From Schizosaccharomyces osmophilus (Eukaryota > Ascomycota > Schizosaccharomycetes > Schizosaccharomycetales > Schizosaccharomycetaceae), in contig NC_079238.1 of assembly GCF_027921745.1 (NCBI RefSeq), positions 2,790,001 through 2,854,000 of the forward strand: 64,000 nt of DNA, given 5' to 3'. The notes under the pieces were generated by a model, which saw nothing but the letters and a program-made list of their open reading frames with translations, ran no database searches and had not been told where the DNA came from. This document shows positions 1-11,100 of the stretch, piece by piece (within the stretch, counting starts at the first letter, position 1; every line of letters begins with the position of its first letter). Made by a program: the position numbers and the translations under genes.

Positions 1-138
1 TTCATGCCTTAAAGCACTCTTAATTAGATTTTTACTAGGTTAATTGTTGAGTCAAGAAATATTACAAGTACAAATTCCTTACTGAATTAACAAACTATGA
101 AGTAGTAGGAAAGAAAGTTTGGAAGTATTAGTAATTGC

Positions 139-486
139 CTACAAACTGTTCTGTACGCGTCGCAAGTTTCTTCTCAAAAATACTCGCCCTTGAAGTGTAG
201 GAGTTGAATGTTTTATATGCGTCCAGCTATTAGCCCTCATTCGGTCGAGGTTTATAGAATGAGAATGACGATCGCGAATACCAAAAGGTCGGTTTCGAAC
301 TATTATTACTTGGGTTTCAGACACATCTAAATCGGGAAGGCTCACAGATTCTAATGGTTTTTTGAATAAGTTATCTAAAGCGGAATTGAATAAATCCAAA
401 TTAGATATCAAACGAGTTTTTCGAAACGTTGTATCAAAAGCAAAATCGATGGCCTTTGCTTGATCTATCGGTATTAAATTGGACAT
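139..486 (-). CDS. Uncharacterised 115-aa protein
   Basis: I do not recognise this protein. The reading frame is open further upstream from a TTG, but the first ATG is at 486, so I start there. It is a short basic protein: the N-terminal half contains a run of short helix-like stretches (SNLDLFNSALDNLF), and the C-terminal third is rich in Arg and His. No signal peptide, membrane segment or known motif is visible. It is divergent from mmm1 and shares an upstream region of about 413 bp with it. Position next to mmm1 suggests the locus I remember as SPBC27B12.02, but that is from memory. It could be a real small gene or one exon of a longer one; nothing in the 138 bases to the window edge decides this. 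Confidence 0.55.
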   Translation of the reverse strand: MSNLIPIDQAKAIDFAFDTTFRKTRLISNLDLFNSALDNLFKKPLESVSLPDLDVSETQVIIVRNRPFGIRDRHSHSINLDRMRANSWTHIKHSTPTLQGRVFLRRNLRRVQNSL

Positions 487-899
487 AGATCGGCACAAAA
501 CAAACCTCTCTTATAATGGAATGTAGAATAATTAGTAATGTGACGGCAATTGAGGGACAATCACAGGTAATAAAAGGAAGCTTCAGAGAGAAACGGATTT
601 CTTAAACCGCGGTAGAAATTCAAAAAATAAATGTTAAACAGTATGAGAAAAAGGCTTTCGTATGGAGAAAACTAATGTTTCGAGTTTAGAGATATCCTGT
701 TTTCGTTAAATAGTTCAATTATTTTAAAATTCTGTATAGTTTACTACAGTGTTCTTGCTAATTCATGAAGTATTACTAAATTCCTTTCAATCGTCCAAGG
801 AGGATTGAATAAGTGAAGCATACGCTGAACCACCAACATTCTGTCACTGGATTGAGCTTGTCGTGATATTTGAATAAAATCTTCCTTTATGAATAAATA
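487..899. other. Divergent intergenic region, unknown gene / mmm1
   Basis: This AT-rich stretch lies between two divergent start codons and must hold both promoters. I see no tRNA, repeat or recognisable factor site in it. Confidence 0.5.
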
Positions 900-1995
900 A
901 TGGGTCTTTTAATACAGTGGTCCTTTACTCAGGGATTCATATTAGGGCAATTGTTAACGATTTCGGTTATTTATGTATTTCTTCGGTTTTTTTTATTTTG
1001 TAATCCACCACCGCAAGATCTAGCCAAAGAAGAAGAAAAGATTGAAGCAATTAAATCTCAACAATCAAAATCTTCTCCTAGTTCTCCCCCGAGTGTTGCC
1101 AATGCTACTGACAGTGCTAGACATTATTTTCAAGATACCCATTCAACTTTGGATTCCGAGTTTTTGGATGCTCTTTACAATGTTAACGAACATGAACCTG
1201 AATCACTAGATTGGTTCAATGTTTTGATTGCTCAAGCTTTAACTCAGTTCCGACATGATGCAAGCTCGAACAATGTTGCTTTGAGAAAATTAGAAGCAGT
1301 TTTAAATAAAGGTACTCAAGACAGAACAATGGTTGATCACATCTACGTGAAAAACCTTTCATTGGGTCGAGGATTCCCTGTTTTTAGTCACTGCAGAGTT
1401 CTCCGTCGAGAGCAAGGATCTTCTCAGCTACGAGCAGAAATGTTAGTTTCCTTAAATGATAATCTTACTTGTACAGTCGAAACGAAACTGCTACTGAATT
1501 TCCCAAAACCTTCATTTGCGACACTTCCTCTGTCTATAACTATAAGCATGCGAAGATTCGTTGGGAAGGTAATACAAATATTAAGAAAAAAAAAAACCTT
1601 ATTGTTCTTATCACTTCGGCGTATTTATGTTTGCTAACCTACTTTAGATGATGATTCATTTTTCTCCAAGCAATGGAGCAGATCAACCAGCTTATTTTAA
1701 TTTCTCCTTCGATCCTGATTTTGTGATCTCTTTAGAAGTCAATTCCCTTATAGGAGCTAGATCGAAACTACAGGACATCCCTAAAATCACTCAATTAATT
1801 GACTCTCGTGTCCGTCAATGGTTTATTGCTCGTTGTGTTTCCCCTCAATTTCAACAGTAAGTATATCGTTGATTTTTATACTCTATTAACCACGGACAAT
1901 ACAGAATCGCTATACCAAACTTTTGGCCCACTTCCGCCAAAGAAGGCCATGCACGCTCACAAACGACAAGTGCAGATATGCATGGCAATATGTAA
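900..1995 (+). CDS. mmm1: ERMES complex subunit Mmm1
   Basis: Mmm1 is the ER-anchored, lipid-transferring subunit of the ER-mitochondrion encounter structure. I build three exons: 900-1568, 1648-1856 and 1905-1995, giving 322 aa. Intron 1 has donor GTAATA, branch GCTAAC and acceptor TTTAG; intron 2 has donor GTAAGT and acceptor TACAG. The splicing restores the family's C-terminal signature IPNFWP just after the FIARCV motif, which supports the model; without splicing the frame stops early. One membrane segment spans about residues 13-33, followed by a low-complexity linker and an SMP lipid-binding domain from roughly residue 90 to 300. The family normally has a short ER-lumenal N-terminus, as here. 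The stop codon is only 36 bp from that of the convergent eri1, so the two transcripts must overlap. Confidence 0.93.
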
Positions 1996-2031
1996 AAGAA
2001 TACAAATCAGAAAAATCTTAATTGCTCCTTT

Positions 2032-3161
2032 TTATTTTTGCCGCTTTGACAAGAAAGGTGGATATTTACGATTGGGTATCCATCCGTTGTTTTCATATTT
2101 GAGCCACCACCGGTTACACTCAAAAGTTATTCCTTCCATACTCATCCTGTTAATAATTCTTGCAATGTTTCTGGAGTCGTCGATGCCGCTATGTTGGTTT
2201 CCTTCAAATCGAAGATTCCACCGCTGCAGCATTCCTTCAATATTTATTCTTGGTACATGGTATACATCAGAAAAATAAGCTCGAAGGTCGACAAAGTGAC
2301 CCTTGATCCAGTCTGGAATCTGTGTATTGCTAAATTTGAACTGTTAGGTTAGCTGACATTGGAATGTCCCAGAAAAAGGTAATTTTAATAATATAAGTCA
2401 ATTTAATTAAGCCAAAGATGATTACCTGTTTTGCAATGAAAGACGCCATGTCCCAAGGACCATCGCATGTCCAAGCCCAATTTTTTAGCTGACTCCTAGG
2501 GATCGCTCGTGAGGGTTCGAGGATTTTTATTTCATCAATTGGGGGTTGGAGGATAGCTCTATGTTGTCTTAGGAATTCTGTCAAGTTTTCAAGCACCTGC
2601 AGGAATGGCGGTGCTTGGTCTATAACCGATTGTTGTATCCCAGTTAATGATATACAATAATCGGATAATGTAGGATTCATATTTGGCCGAACATAAGAAT
2701 GAAATTCGTCGATAACCTCATTCTTTTCCAAGTCATAAAGCAAACAGGGAAATTCTATTATTTCATTATCGAAGGTAAAGCCGCATCCTTCCTCACAAGT
2801 AGCTTCTACATCAACTATTAATAAATATCGACTTTATAAAGAAAATTATCGAGTTAGTTTAATAAAATTTCTGTAAGACATAAAAAAATGGATTCGTACG
2901 TACAGAGGAATTTTGGCTTGATTGTCTAAAGAATAAAGATTCCATTGCTGTTGCTTCTTTTTTTCTTCCAAACGCTGCTCCCGAAACTTGTATCGTCGGC
3001 GCAACTTGTCCCTATTTTTGTAAGTTACTATACTTTATAAGGGCTAATAGTACAGAGCAAATTTGGAATTTTAATACGTACTTGCTTCCTGAAGAATTCA
3101 AACCAAGTTCTTCCAATGCTACTCTGAGTTCTTCAATCGCTGACGGTGACTTTTTACTCAT
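2032..3161 (-). CDS. eri1: Eri1 3'-5' exoribonuclease with SAP domain
   Basis: Eri1 degrades siRNA 3' overhangs and limits RNAi-dependent heterochromatin in fission yeast; in other eukaryotes it also trims 5.8S rRNA. Four exons are needed: 3161-3082, 3011-2904, 2831-2426 and 2340-2032 (about 300 aa). A SAP nucleic-acid-binding helix pair occupies residues 8-40. The DEDDh nuclease follows, with motif I Asp70-x-Glu72 (VDVEATC), motif II Asp190 in GPWDMASF and motif III His248 with Asp253 (HSGIDD). Intron 2 needs the unusual acceptor TATAAAG, because no YAG keeps the frame. The ATG at 3161 is the first in frame after a TAG; I recall the annotated protein as slightly longer, so an extra 5' exon cannot be excluded. 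It is convergent with mmm1 and divergent from tfb4 (208 bp). Confidence 0.92.
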
Positions 3162-3369
3162 GGTAAGGTCGGGTTGGCATTTTGATGATAGCTCTTCCCA
3201 TTCGCTTGAACTTGCGACAAAAAGTGTCTATATACTTGTAAATTCGATTTTCTCTAGAGATAAAGAAAAAACAAAATTTTTATAAGCTAATTTATCAAAG
3301 CTTTTCTGCCTGTAAGGTCGTTGTATGAGAAGAAGTATTAGCGAAGGAAATTTTGGGCATTAATTTTAT

Positions 3370-4312
3370 ATGGAGGATTTTTCTACATTAAAGCAACCTA
3401 CAGGGACCTGGGAAGCTTCTGAAGAAGCATCAGATACTCCAAGTTTACTTGTGGTTATATTGGATGCGAATCCAGCTTCTTGGTATTCACTTTCTAAACG
3501 TATATCCGCTGCAAAAGTACTGGCGGATATCAACGTCTTTTTAAATGCACATTTAGCATTTCATCATGACAATCGAGTTGCTGTTTTGGCTTCTCATTAT
3601 GACAAGGTTGAATATCTTTACCCAAAGCCAGAGACTGAAGAGACTGTTCCTTTGTTAGATCCTGCGAAAGAAGCAAATACATATCGCAAGTTTCGAGAGG
3701 TTGATGATTTTGTCCTCAATGGGATGAGGCGGTTGATGAAGTCCACATCAAAGGTATCCAAAAAGACGCTGATGTCAGGAGCGCTATCCCGTGCCCTGGC
3801 ATATGTAAACCAAGTGCAAAATCAAAAATATATCCGATCTAGGATAGTTATTTTCTCACTGACTGGTGATGTGGCTCTTCAATATATTCCGACGATGAAT
3901 TGCATTTTCTGTGCACAAAAGAAAAATATTCCAATTAGCATATGTAACATTGCGGGTGGAACACTCTTTCTTGAGCAAGCTGCGGATGCTACAGGAGGCA
4001 TTTACTTAAAAGTCGATAACCCCAATGGTTTATTGCAGCATTTAATGATGACTTTGTTTCCTGACCAGAATCTCCGGAAACATCTAAATACCCCAAATCA
4101 AGCGAATGTCGATTTTCGGGCTACTTGTTTCTGTCATAAAAATGTTTTAGATGTCGGCTTTGTCTGCTCTGTATGCTTGTCTAGTAAGTACACATATTTA
4201 AAAGCGTAAAGAGGTTAACATTTATCTAGTCTACTGTGAACCAAGAGAGTTTTGCTCGACCTGTCAAACTAAATTTACTCCCACTACACTATCCAAACGG
4301 AAGTTTTCGTAA
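3370..4312 (+). CDS. tfb4: TFIIH core subunit Tfb4 (p34)
   Basis: Tfb4 is the p34 subunit of TFIIH, used in transcription initiation and nucleotide excision repair, where it binds Ssl1/p44. There are two exons, 3370-4183 and 4230-4312 (298 aa). The intron has donor GTAAGT, a GTTAAC branch and acceptor CTAG, and splicing restores the C-terminal zinc ribbon. Residues about 20-230 form the vWA-like fold typical of p34. The C-terminal Cys pairs (CFCH, CSVC, then YCEP and CSTC) form the zinc-binding part. The protein ends in a basic LSKRKFS tail. Length fits the family (about 300 aa). The start ATG at 3370 is the first in frame. Confidence 0.94.
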
Positions 4313-4846
4313 TTTAACTTTCATTTACGTGTTCACGAGTTGGTTAATGAGCCGAGTTTTCTGACAATTAATGAGGCAGCAATAAATTATCTATGAGTTT
4401 TGCTTTTGTGAGTACTTTGATGTTATGCATATAACATTACGGCCTCTGACTTTCCTTGATGGTACGTACTGGGTACTTTCGGTCAAAGTTTTCTCAACTG
4501 TTTTCTGGTTGCAATTCAGAATATAATAATAGAAGAGAACACTAAAGTAGCTTCTTAGGAACTTGCGCTATTTTATGAATGCTATAATAGATTTTTTGGT
4601 TTATATCCAACTTCGGCTACAATTCCATATTCAACAATGCTGATTACTATCCATCCACACATTTTATAAATGTGTTCAAAATAAGCTATTTCTGCATCGC
4701 AAGAGTTTTTGATTAGTGCATCACCACTATAAGGATAACAAGTATTTCATTCTACCACCATATAACAAAAAATTTATTAACACTTTGGTTTATTGTTCAA
4801 TTTTGGGTTTGTTCTTGGAAAAACATGGATATCGAATAAACATTGC
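4313..4846. other. Intergenic region tfb4 - mto1
   Basis: This 534-bp AT-rich stretch holds the tfb4 3' end and the mto1 promoter. The only structure I see is a short palindrome at 4421-4436 (TGTTAT-GCAT-ATAACA), which is probably chance in such AT-rich sequence. Confidence 0.5.
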
Positions 4847-6884
4847 ATGATGTTTTATAAAACTATTTTACATACTTCAAGAAGAAGGTTTAGCACCAAT
4901 TTGGTGACAAATAAAGGACATGTCGTGGTAATTGGAGGAGGCCACGCTGGAGTTGAAGCTGCTGCTGCCTCTGCAAGGCTAGGAGCGCCTACAATTCTTT
5001 TGACAAGGTCAGGCAATGATATTGGGCAAATGAGTTGTAATCCTGCTTTTGGGGGAATTGGAAAGGGCACGTTGATGCGTGAAATTGATGCTCTTGGAGG
5101 TGTTGTTAGTGCTGTTTGTGATGATTCTGCTATTCAATTTCACGTGCTAAACCGATCGAAAGGAGCAGCGGTATGGAGCCCGAGGGCTCAAATGGATCGT
5201 TCAATCTTTAAGTCAAATATGCAGAAGCGAATGAGTAATTATCGACCAAATCTCCACATTCTAGAAGGTAGTGCTGTTGATATTAGTACGAAGGCAGACG
5301 CTTCTGGTAACCTATCTTGTTCTTCCGTCAAACTCGCTGATGGTACAGAAATCGAAGCGAATGGCGTTGTTATTACAACTGGAACGTTCTTAGGTGCTAA
5401 CATTAACGTTGGAAGTAAGCAAACACCAGCGGGCAGGCTTGGTGAAGCTCCTTCCTTTCCTCTCAGTGATTGTCTACGGCGTCTAGGTTTTCAGATGGGA
5501 CGCCTGAAAACAGGAACACCACCGCGTATACATCCTAAAACAGTTGACGTTGAGAATCTCTCAGAGCAACTAGGTGATGGAGTACCTGAAGCGTTTAGTT
5601 TTCGTAACTTGAATGACAACTTTCTTCCAAAATTACCACAACGCTCGTGTTATAAAACTCATACAACAGAGCAAACGCACATGCGCATCCGCGATAATCT
5701 GTCATTAGCCCCTCATATGCTTGCACATGATATCCATTCCCCCCGTTATTGTCCTTCTTTAGAAGCTAAGGTAACTCGCTTTCCTGAAAAATCAAGACAT
5801 ATAGTGTGGTTAGAGCCAGAAGGTTTAAGCCCTGATTCTTTTTGGTATCCAAATGGGCTAAGTAACTCAATGCCTGAAGAAGTGCAAAAAATGATAATTA
5901 GAACTGTACCAGGGCTTGAAAACGCTGAACTAGTTCGCCCAGCGTATGGTGTGATGTACGATTATGTTGATCCTCGTCAACTCCATCCTACACTTGAAAC
6001 AAAAAACATTCGTAAACTTTTCACAGCCGGCCAACTTAATGGTACTACTGGATACGAAGAGGCTGCCGCACAAGGTATCATAGCTGGCATAAATGCCGGT
6101 TTGGCCGCTTTAGGTAAAGGACCCATCACAATACCTAGAAATGCTGCATTACTTGGAGTAATGATTGATGACTTGATAACCAAAGGTGTCAAGGAACCAT
6201 ATCGAGTTTTTACGTCTCGAAGTGAATATCGACTTACTACGAGAGCTGACAATGCTGATTTAAGGCTGATGCCCCTGACGAAATCTCTTGAATTACTTGA
6301 TGACAGCAGTCAATGGGAAAACTTTTCGACTACTAAAAGTTCAATGGACGCCGTAATTAGTGATTTAAAAAACAAAATTCTGAGTTCTCAACAATGGGCC
6401 AAACTTGGACTTTCGGTGCCCCATGATGGAAAGTATCGAAGTGCCTGGCAATTATTATCATTCACGAATTTAAATGCAGTGGATATTGCGCTCACGCTTC
6501 CTTCAGCAAAAGAACTTCCTCGAAGGATACTTGAAAGAGTAATTATTGAAGGAAGATATGCATTTTACATTGGTCGGCAAGCATCACAAAATAAGTTGCT
6601 TTACTATCGAGATGAATCCACAGTTATTCCTCCAAGTTTTGATTATGAAAAGTAAGTTTTTCATTCTTTGTTACACTAACAAGTAAACCAGGTTGCAATC
6701 TGTTTCCGCAGAAGAATTAATGTTATTAAAAACAATTCGACCCGCTACCATCGGACAGTTGAAGCGAATTCCAGGTATCAAACCAAGTACAATCATTTAT
6801 ATGCTTCGTCACGCCACTCACAATCCTAAAAAAGAAACCTGGATGCAAGAAGTTTTTAAGCCTATGTATGACTTTCATTCTTAA
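4847..6884 (+). CDS. mto1: Mitochondrial tRNA U34 modification enzyme Mto1 (MnmG/GidA family)
   Basis: Mto1, with the MnmE/Mss1 GTPase, makes the 5-carboxymethylaminomethyl-type modification of wobble uridine in mitochondrial tRNAs. There are two exons, 4847-6651 and 6692-6884 (665 aa). The 40-nt intron has donor GTAAGT, a CACTAAC branch and acceptor CCAG. The frame is open from a TTG at 4793, but the first ATG is at 4847. From there an Arg/Ser-rich N-terminus (residues 1-25, with SRRRFS) looks like a mitochondrial presequence. The FAD-binding GGGHAG motif is at residues 30-35, and the family signatures SCNPAFGG and GYEEAAAQG are present. The C-terminal helical tRNA-binding part (GQLKRIPGI) is encoded by exon 2. 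Confidence 0.95.
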
Positions 6885-7034
6885 TCATACGTTTACGTTC
6901 TCTTTGTAAGCTGCCTAACTATACGTACCCGATCAAATTAGAACGGATAACTAAAATAAAACACAAAATTTTATTACCTTAAATATTTTTTCCTTGACTA
7001 AAGACCCGTTCTTTTCTAATTCATATAAAGAGTT

Positions 7035-9976
7035 TTAAATAACATAACCGTACGACTGTAAAACGCTTTGGCCATCACCAGGTAAGTGCATGCTTATAAT
7101 TTGGGACACTCGATTGGCATAACGTTTATTAGCAGCGTTCATCTCTGTAGCAGCATAGTGTTTAAGATCAGCTATTTGAGCAAATGGGTCCACACGTTTG
7201 CCACCACTAGTTGCCAGTCTTGAAAAGGAAGCTTGGAACATCACCGAGTCAGCGTCAATCTCGTCTACCATAAGATCTTCGTCAGCCTCGGTTTGAGTTT
7301 GTTCGATTGGAAGTTCGAATAACTTCAATAGCGATGATAGGATGGGAATGAATAGGCGTTCATATGGAGAGTTATTTGATACTAAAAGATCACTAGTGAG
7401 CAAGCGCACCATACCTATTGCGGTGATCTTCCTATCCAAAGGAAGAGATAGTTTTTGGGTTTGAGGTAAAATAATTGAAGACATAACTTGTCCAAACACT
7501 CCGGTTTGTACGGAATCCACGCCATGAATTAAATTATCTGGTCCGCATGAACCTGTAGTAGAAGCCGCCAAAAAGAAGAAGAACACGGTACAACGTAATG
7601 AAAACCGTTCAGTACGTGAATTTTTAAGACGGCTCAATAATAAGAAAAAGATATGATTTATGTAAGGAGCAAGGATGTTAGCATCGAAAACGGAGAACAC
7701 CCGATCTAGTAAATCAAAACCAAAATGATCATTTATTTTAGAGGAAATCAACTTCCTATAAATACCCAAAACAGGTTCCACAAAGTTATTTGAAATAAAT
7801 ATTTGAGGACCACGAGTAATCATTGCTTGCAAAAGCCTTACTAAAGCAGGAATGTTTCCCTTGGAATCCCAAAGGGCCGGAGATAAGCAAGGTTGTATCA
7901 TATTCACCACAAAATCAGGCAGAGGTTCAGACCCACTTGCTTCAATCAATTGGGACAAAAGTTGTAAAACATAAGGAACAAATTCAGTCACATCCATTAT
8001 CAAGACATTCTGGAAAACAGGAAGCAAGGCAGATTCTAATTGCGAAACGGTTTGCGGTCCCGTTTTTGATAAACTTCGAATAAATGCACCAAGTGCCTCA
8101 AACAAGTAGTGATTGAATTTTGGGTTAGAAGGGTTTTTGCATACTTCAGTTGTTATTTTAGTTAAATGAGTTAAAGCAAGTTCAGCAAATGGCACAATGC
8201 GCTCTTGAGACATGATAATAATCCGCATAATAGCCTTCATCAAGTAATCGTTTTCAGCAAGCTTTTGTGGAGTAACACCACTCTCGATAATGAAAAATAG
8301 CTGGCCTAATACCGGATGGATAATGGGTTCTATAAGAAGGCTAGTAAAAATGTGTACGTGATCATGGCGGAGCGTAAGCAATAGATCAATGGCAATTGAA
8401 GCATAAGTGTAAACAACAAAATTCGGCAATTTCAAGAAATCGGCGATAATAGGTAAGATGTCGACAAGTTGCTGAGATTGCAATTGGTTTCTAAAAGTAA
8501 ATATAAACTTGATATCTTCAGCCAGTACCATAGGATGAACGCTCCCAACAGGTTGAATTAGATCAGGTCTGATGTTGCTTTCAAAAAAACTAACAACATC
8601 AACCATGAGATTTGTTGAAGTAACTCCCAACCTCGACGATTGACCTTTAATTGCAATAGCCGCAAACAATTGTAAAGCAGCATACTTTTTGTTCCAATCT
8701 GATGTAGGATTTAAAGAGGATTGTTGAAGACTAGCATTTATATGGGTAGTAATAACTGTGGTAATTAGTTGATCGAAGTGATCTAATAATCCCCGAACCA
8801 GTACGATGGCAGACCGAGAACGAGAATCACTATTGGATCCTTCTAAATCACGACGAACATATTCAAGGGGATCATCCTCAAACAGCTCTTCGTCAGATTC
8901 ACGCAGGCAGATATTTGGGAGAATGACGAGTTCGATAAATTGTTGGAGGATAGGTTCTTGTCGGAAGAACTCTGCATGTCTACGAATTCGAATAACTGAA
9001 GTTAAGAAAGCCATAGCTTTTCCTACCAACACATCATATTTCTCCTCTTGGGTAAGATTTGTAAGTAGCGTCCAAGTCATATTTACAAAGTCGGTTAAAT
9101 TGGTAAACACTTCTTCGTATCGAAGGGTATAAAGTTCAGCGATTTCACAAATACTGGCCTTTACCTTAATTAAGACATTGTTATCATCATCTTCCAAAGC
9201 AGGATTAGAGTAGATAAAGTAATTGAGAAAAGTAGTCATAAACTCTGTTATATGATCTTCAAAAAACTCCGGAATATCCTGACAATTTAAATCATAAAAA
9301 AGTTTGCATTGTAGTAAAATAACCTGAAACAAGGTGTTTAGAGAAGCGACATTCTGGGGTCCACTTGCCAAGAGAGCATTGGTTTGCTTGAAGAGAGCAA
9401 GAAAGGGTTCACAAAAACGATCCAACACATATTTGATCTCCAAAAACAACGCATCACTTCGAAACAGAGGACGCCAACGCTTAAATATGGCGTGAGCCGT
9501 AGAAAGCACAGAAATATTTACATTCAAGTCTACTGGAGAGAGTCGGGATATCAAATCAGGCAAAAGAGAATCCCAGCGATCAGGGAAATCGAAATTGGCA
9601 ATATAGCCTACAACTTCTCCTAATTGTACCTGAATATTGGCAGGGCTCTTAATCATGAGATTGATAATTTCGCGCTTGACGAGTTCGGCCACTTCGTCGT
9701 TAATGCGAACAGTAGCATCCTCTTCAGCATCCCAGTATCTTTTAATGTAATTCTTAAAATACAAAGAAGCAGCAAGTTTGATGCTAGGGTCGGAGTTTTC
9801 ATCTGCAACAATGCTTAATAACTGGAGAGCAAAGCTTCCATCTTGAACTTCCCATGATTTTAAAGCTTCCTCGGCTGTATTCAACGTCAGTTTATTTCCA
9901 TTATATTTCAATACTTACCAGACCTGGAGGTGGCAGGATTTAGAGTACCTGCAAGAAGAGCTGGAATCCCGTCCAT
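7035..9976 (-). CDS. kap109: Kap109 / CAS-Cse1 karyopherin, importin-alpha exporter
   Basis: This is the CAS/Cse1 exportin that returns importin-alpha to the cytoplasm with Ran-GTP. There are two exons, 9976-9919 and 9874-7035 (965 aa). The 44-nt intron near the 5' end has donor GTAAGT, branch CTGAC and acceptor ACAG. It supplies the true N-terminus MDGIPALLAGTLNPATSRS; reading straight through exon 2 would start at a TTG inside the intron. An importin-beta N-terminal domain covers about residues 20-95 (ASLYFKNYIKRYW). HEAT-repeat helices fill the rest, and the CSE1-specific C-terminal region ends the protein. Length matches Cse1 orthologues (about 960 aa). It is convergent with mto1 (150 bp gap). 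A TATATA lies at about 10030, roughly 55 bp before the ATG. Confidence 0.95.
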
Positions 9977-11100
9977 GATATACGTGAAGGGGTTGTTGTG
10001 GTTGAAGGAAGGATGAAGAACATGGGTACTATATAAGGAAAATCAATACTAAATTGCATTTCATGGAATAGGAGCTGTTTTATTTATTTCTTTGGTATTT
10101 TTGAATTAAATCTGGATGAATAAAAGTTACGAGTCGAATATACGAAGGGAAAAGGATCGGTTTCTCTCGTCATGGGCTTTCTTCACTTTATGAGATTAGC
10201 TTATATATGTCTACTTTTATTAAAGAAAACTGTTTACACGTATAGAAGAGTAAGAGAATCCCGCGCAAGCATCAACATGCATAGGAGAAAGAGAAAATAG
10301 ATATTGGTTCATCCATAGGAAATTCGATTTCCCATGACTTTATTACAATAAATATAAATCCTTTATACTTCAGATTTTCCTAGCTTGAAACAAATGTCAA
10401 AAAAGTTTCGTTTGTTTACACGAAAAGCAGACGTATAGTCATCTTTCAGCATATTGTAAAAAAAATAAAAATAAACATACATAAAAAAATAAACTGATAC
10501 AGAAAAATGGCTGCAATAGTAGTTAATGCCCAGGAGGTTTGAAAGCATTTTTCTATTCTTTTGTTTACAAATAAGAAACTATCGATAATGTGAACAAAAT
10601 TCCAGTTTCATGTGTTTCAGCTTAGCTACGTATTGTTCGAAACTGTTTCTACGTAAATTAATTCTAGATAGTCATGTAGCACCGGTTTTCTTCTTGGTTT
10701 ATTTGACAAATGGAAGTACTTAACGTTAAAGAGTATTTCTTTTTACCAAAAAGGACTCTCCCAGTATAAAAAATATAGTGTTTTTATAATATGAATTGAA
10801 TTACAAAATCTTCTTGATTTATCTGACTTTTCGTTCTTTTTATTTTATTACTATTTTTTCTAATTTTCTGTAAACAACAACAAAGAATCATTTTATTTAC
10901 ATTTTTTTTTATGAAGTTCGTAAAGGGGTATAAGCAGCTACGAAGCCTTGAATAAAATATAATAGTGTGACTTAGCGCCACTCTTTATTTACTTACAATC
11001 CAACTTACAATAGTTAACTACATATTTTTGGGCAGTGTATTATTACAAAAAGTCGCCTTCTATTGTCATTGTAAAAGGACGTTGGAAACTATGAACTATA
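9977..11100. other. Divergent intergenic region kap109 / sol1
   Basis: This 1.1 kb AT-rich region separates two divergent genes. It carries a TATATA near 10030 that is well placed for kap109 on the minus strand. I find no convincing gene: the short minus-strand frames at 10363-10548 and 10784-10981 are Phe/Tyr/Lys-rich products of AT-rich sequence. Confidence 0.5.
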
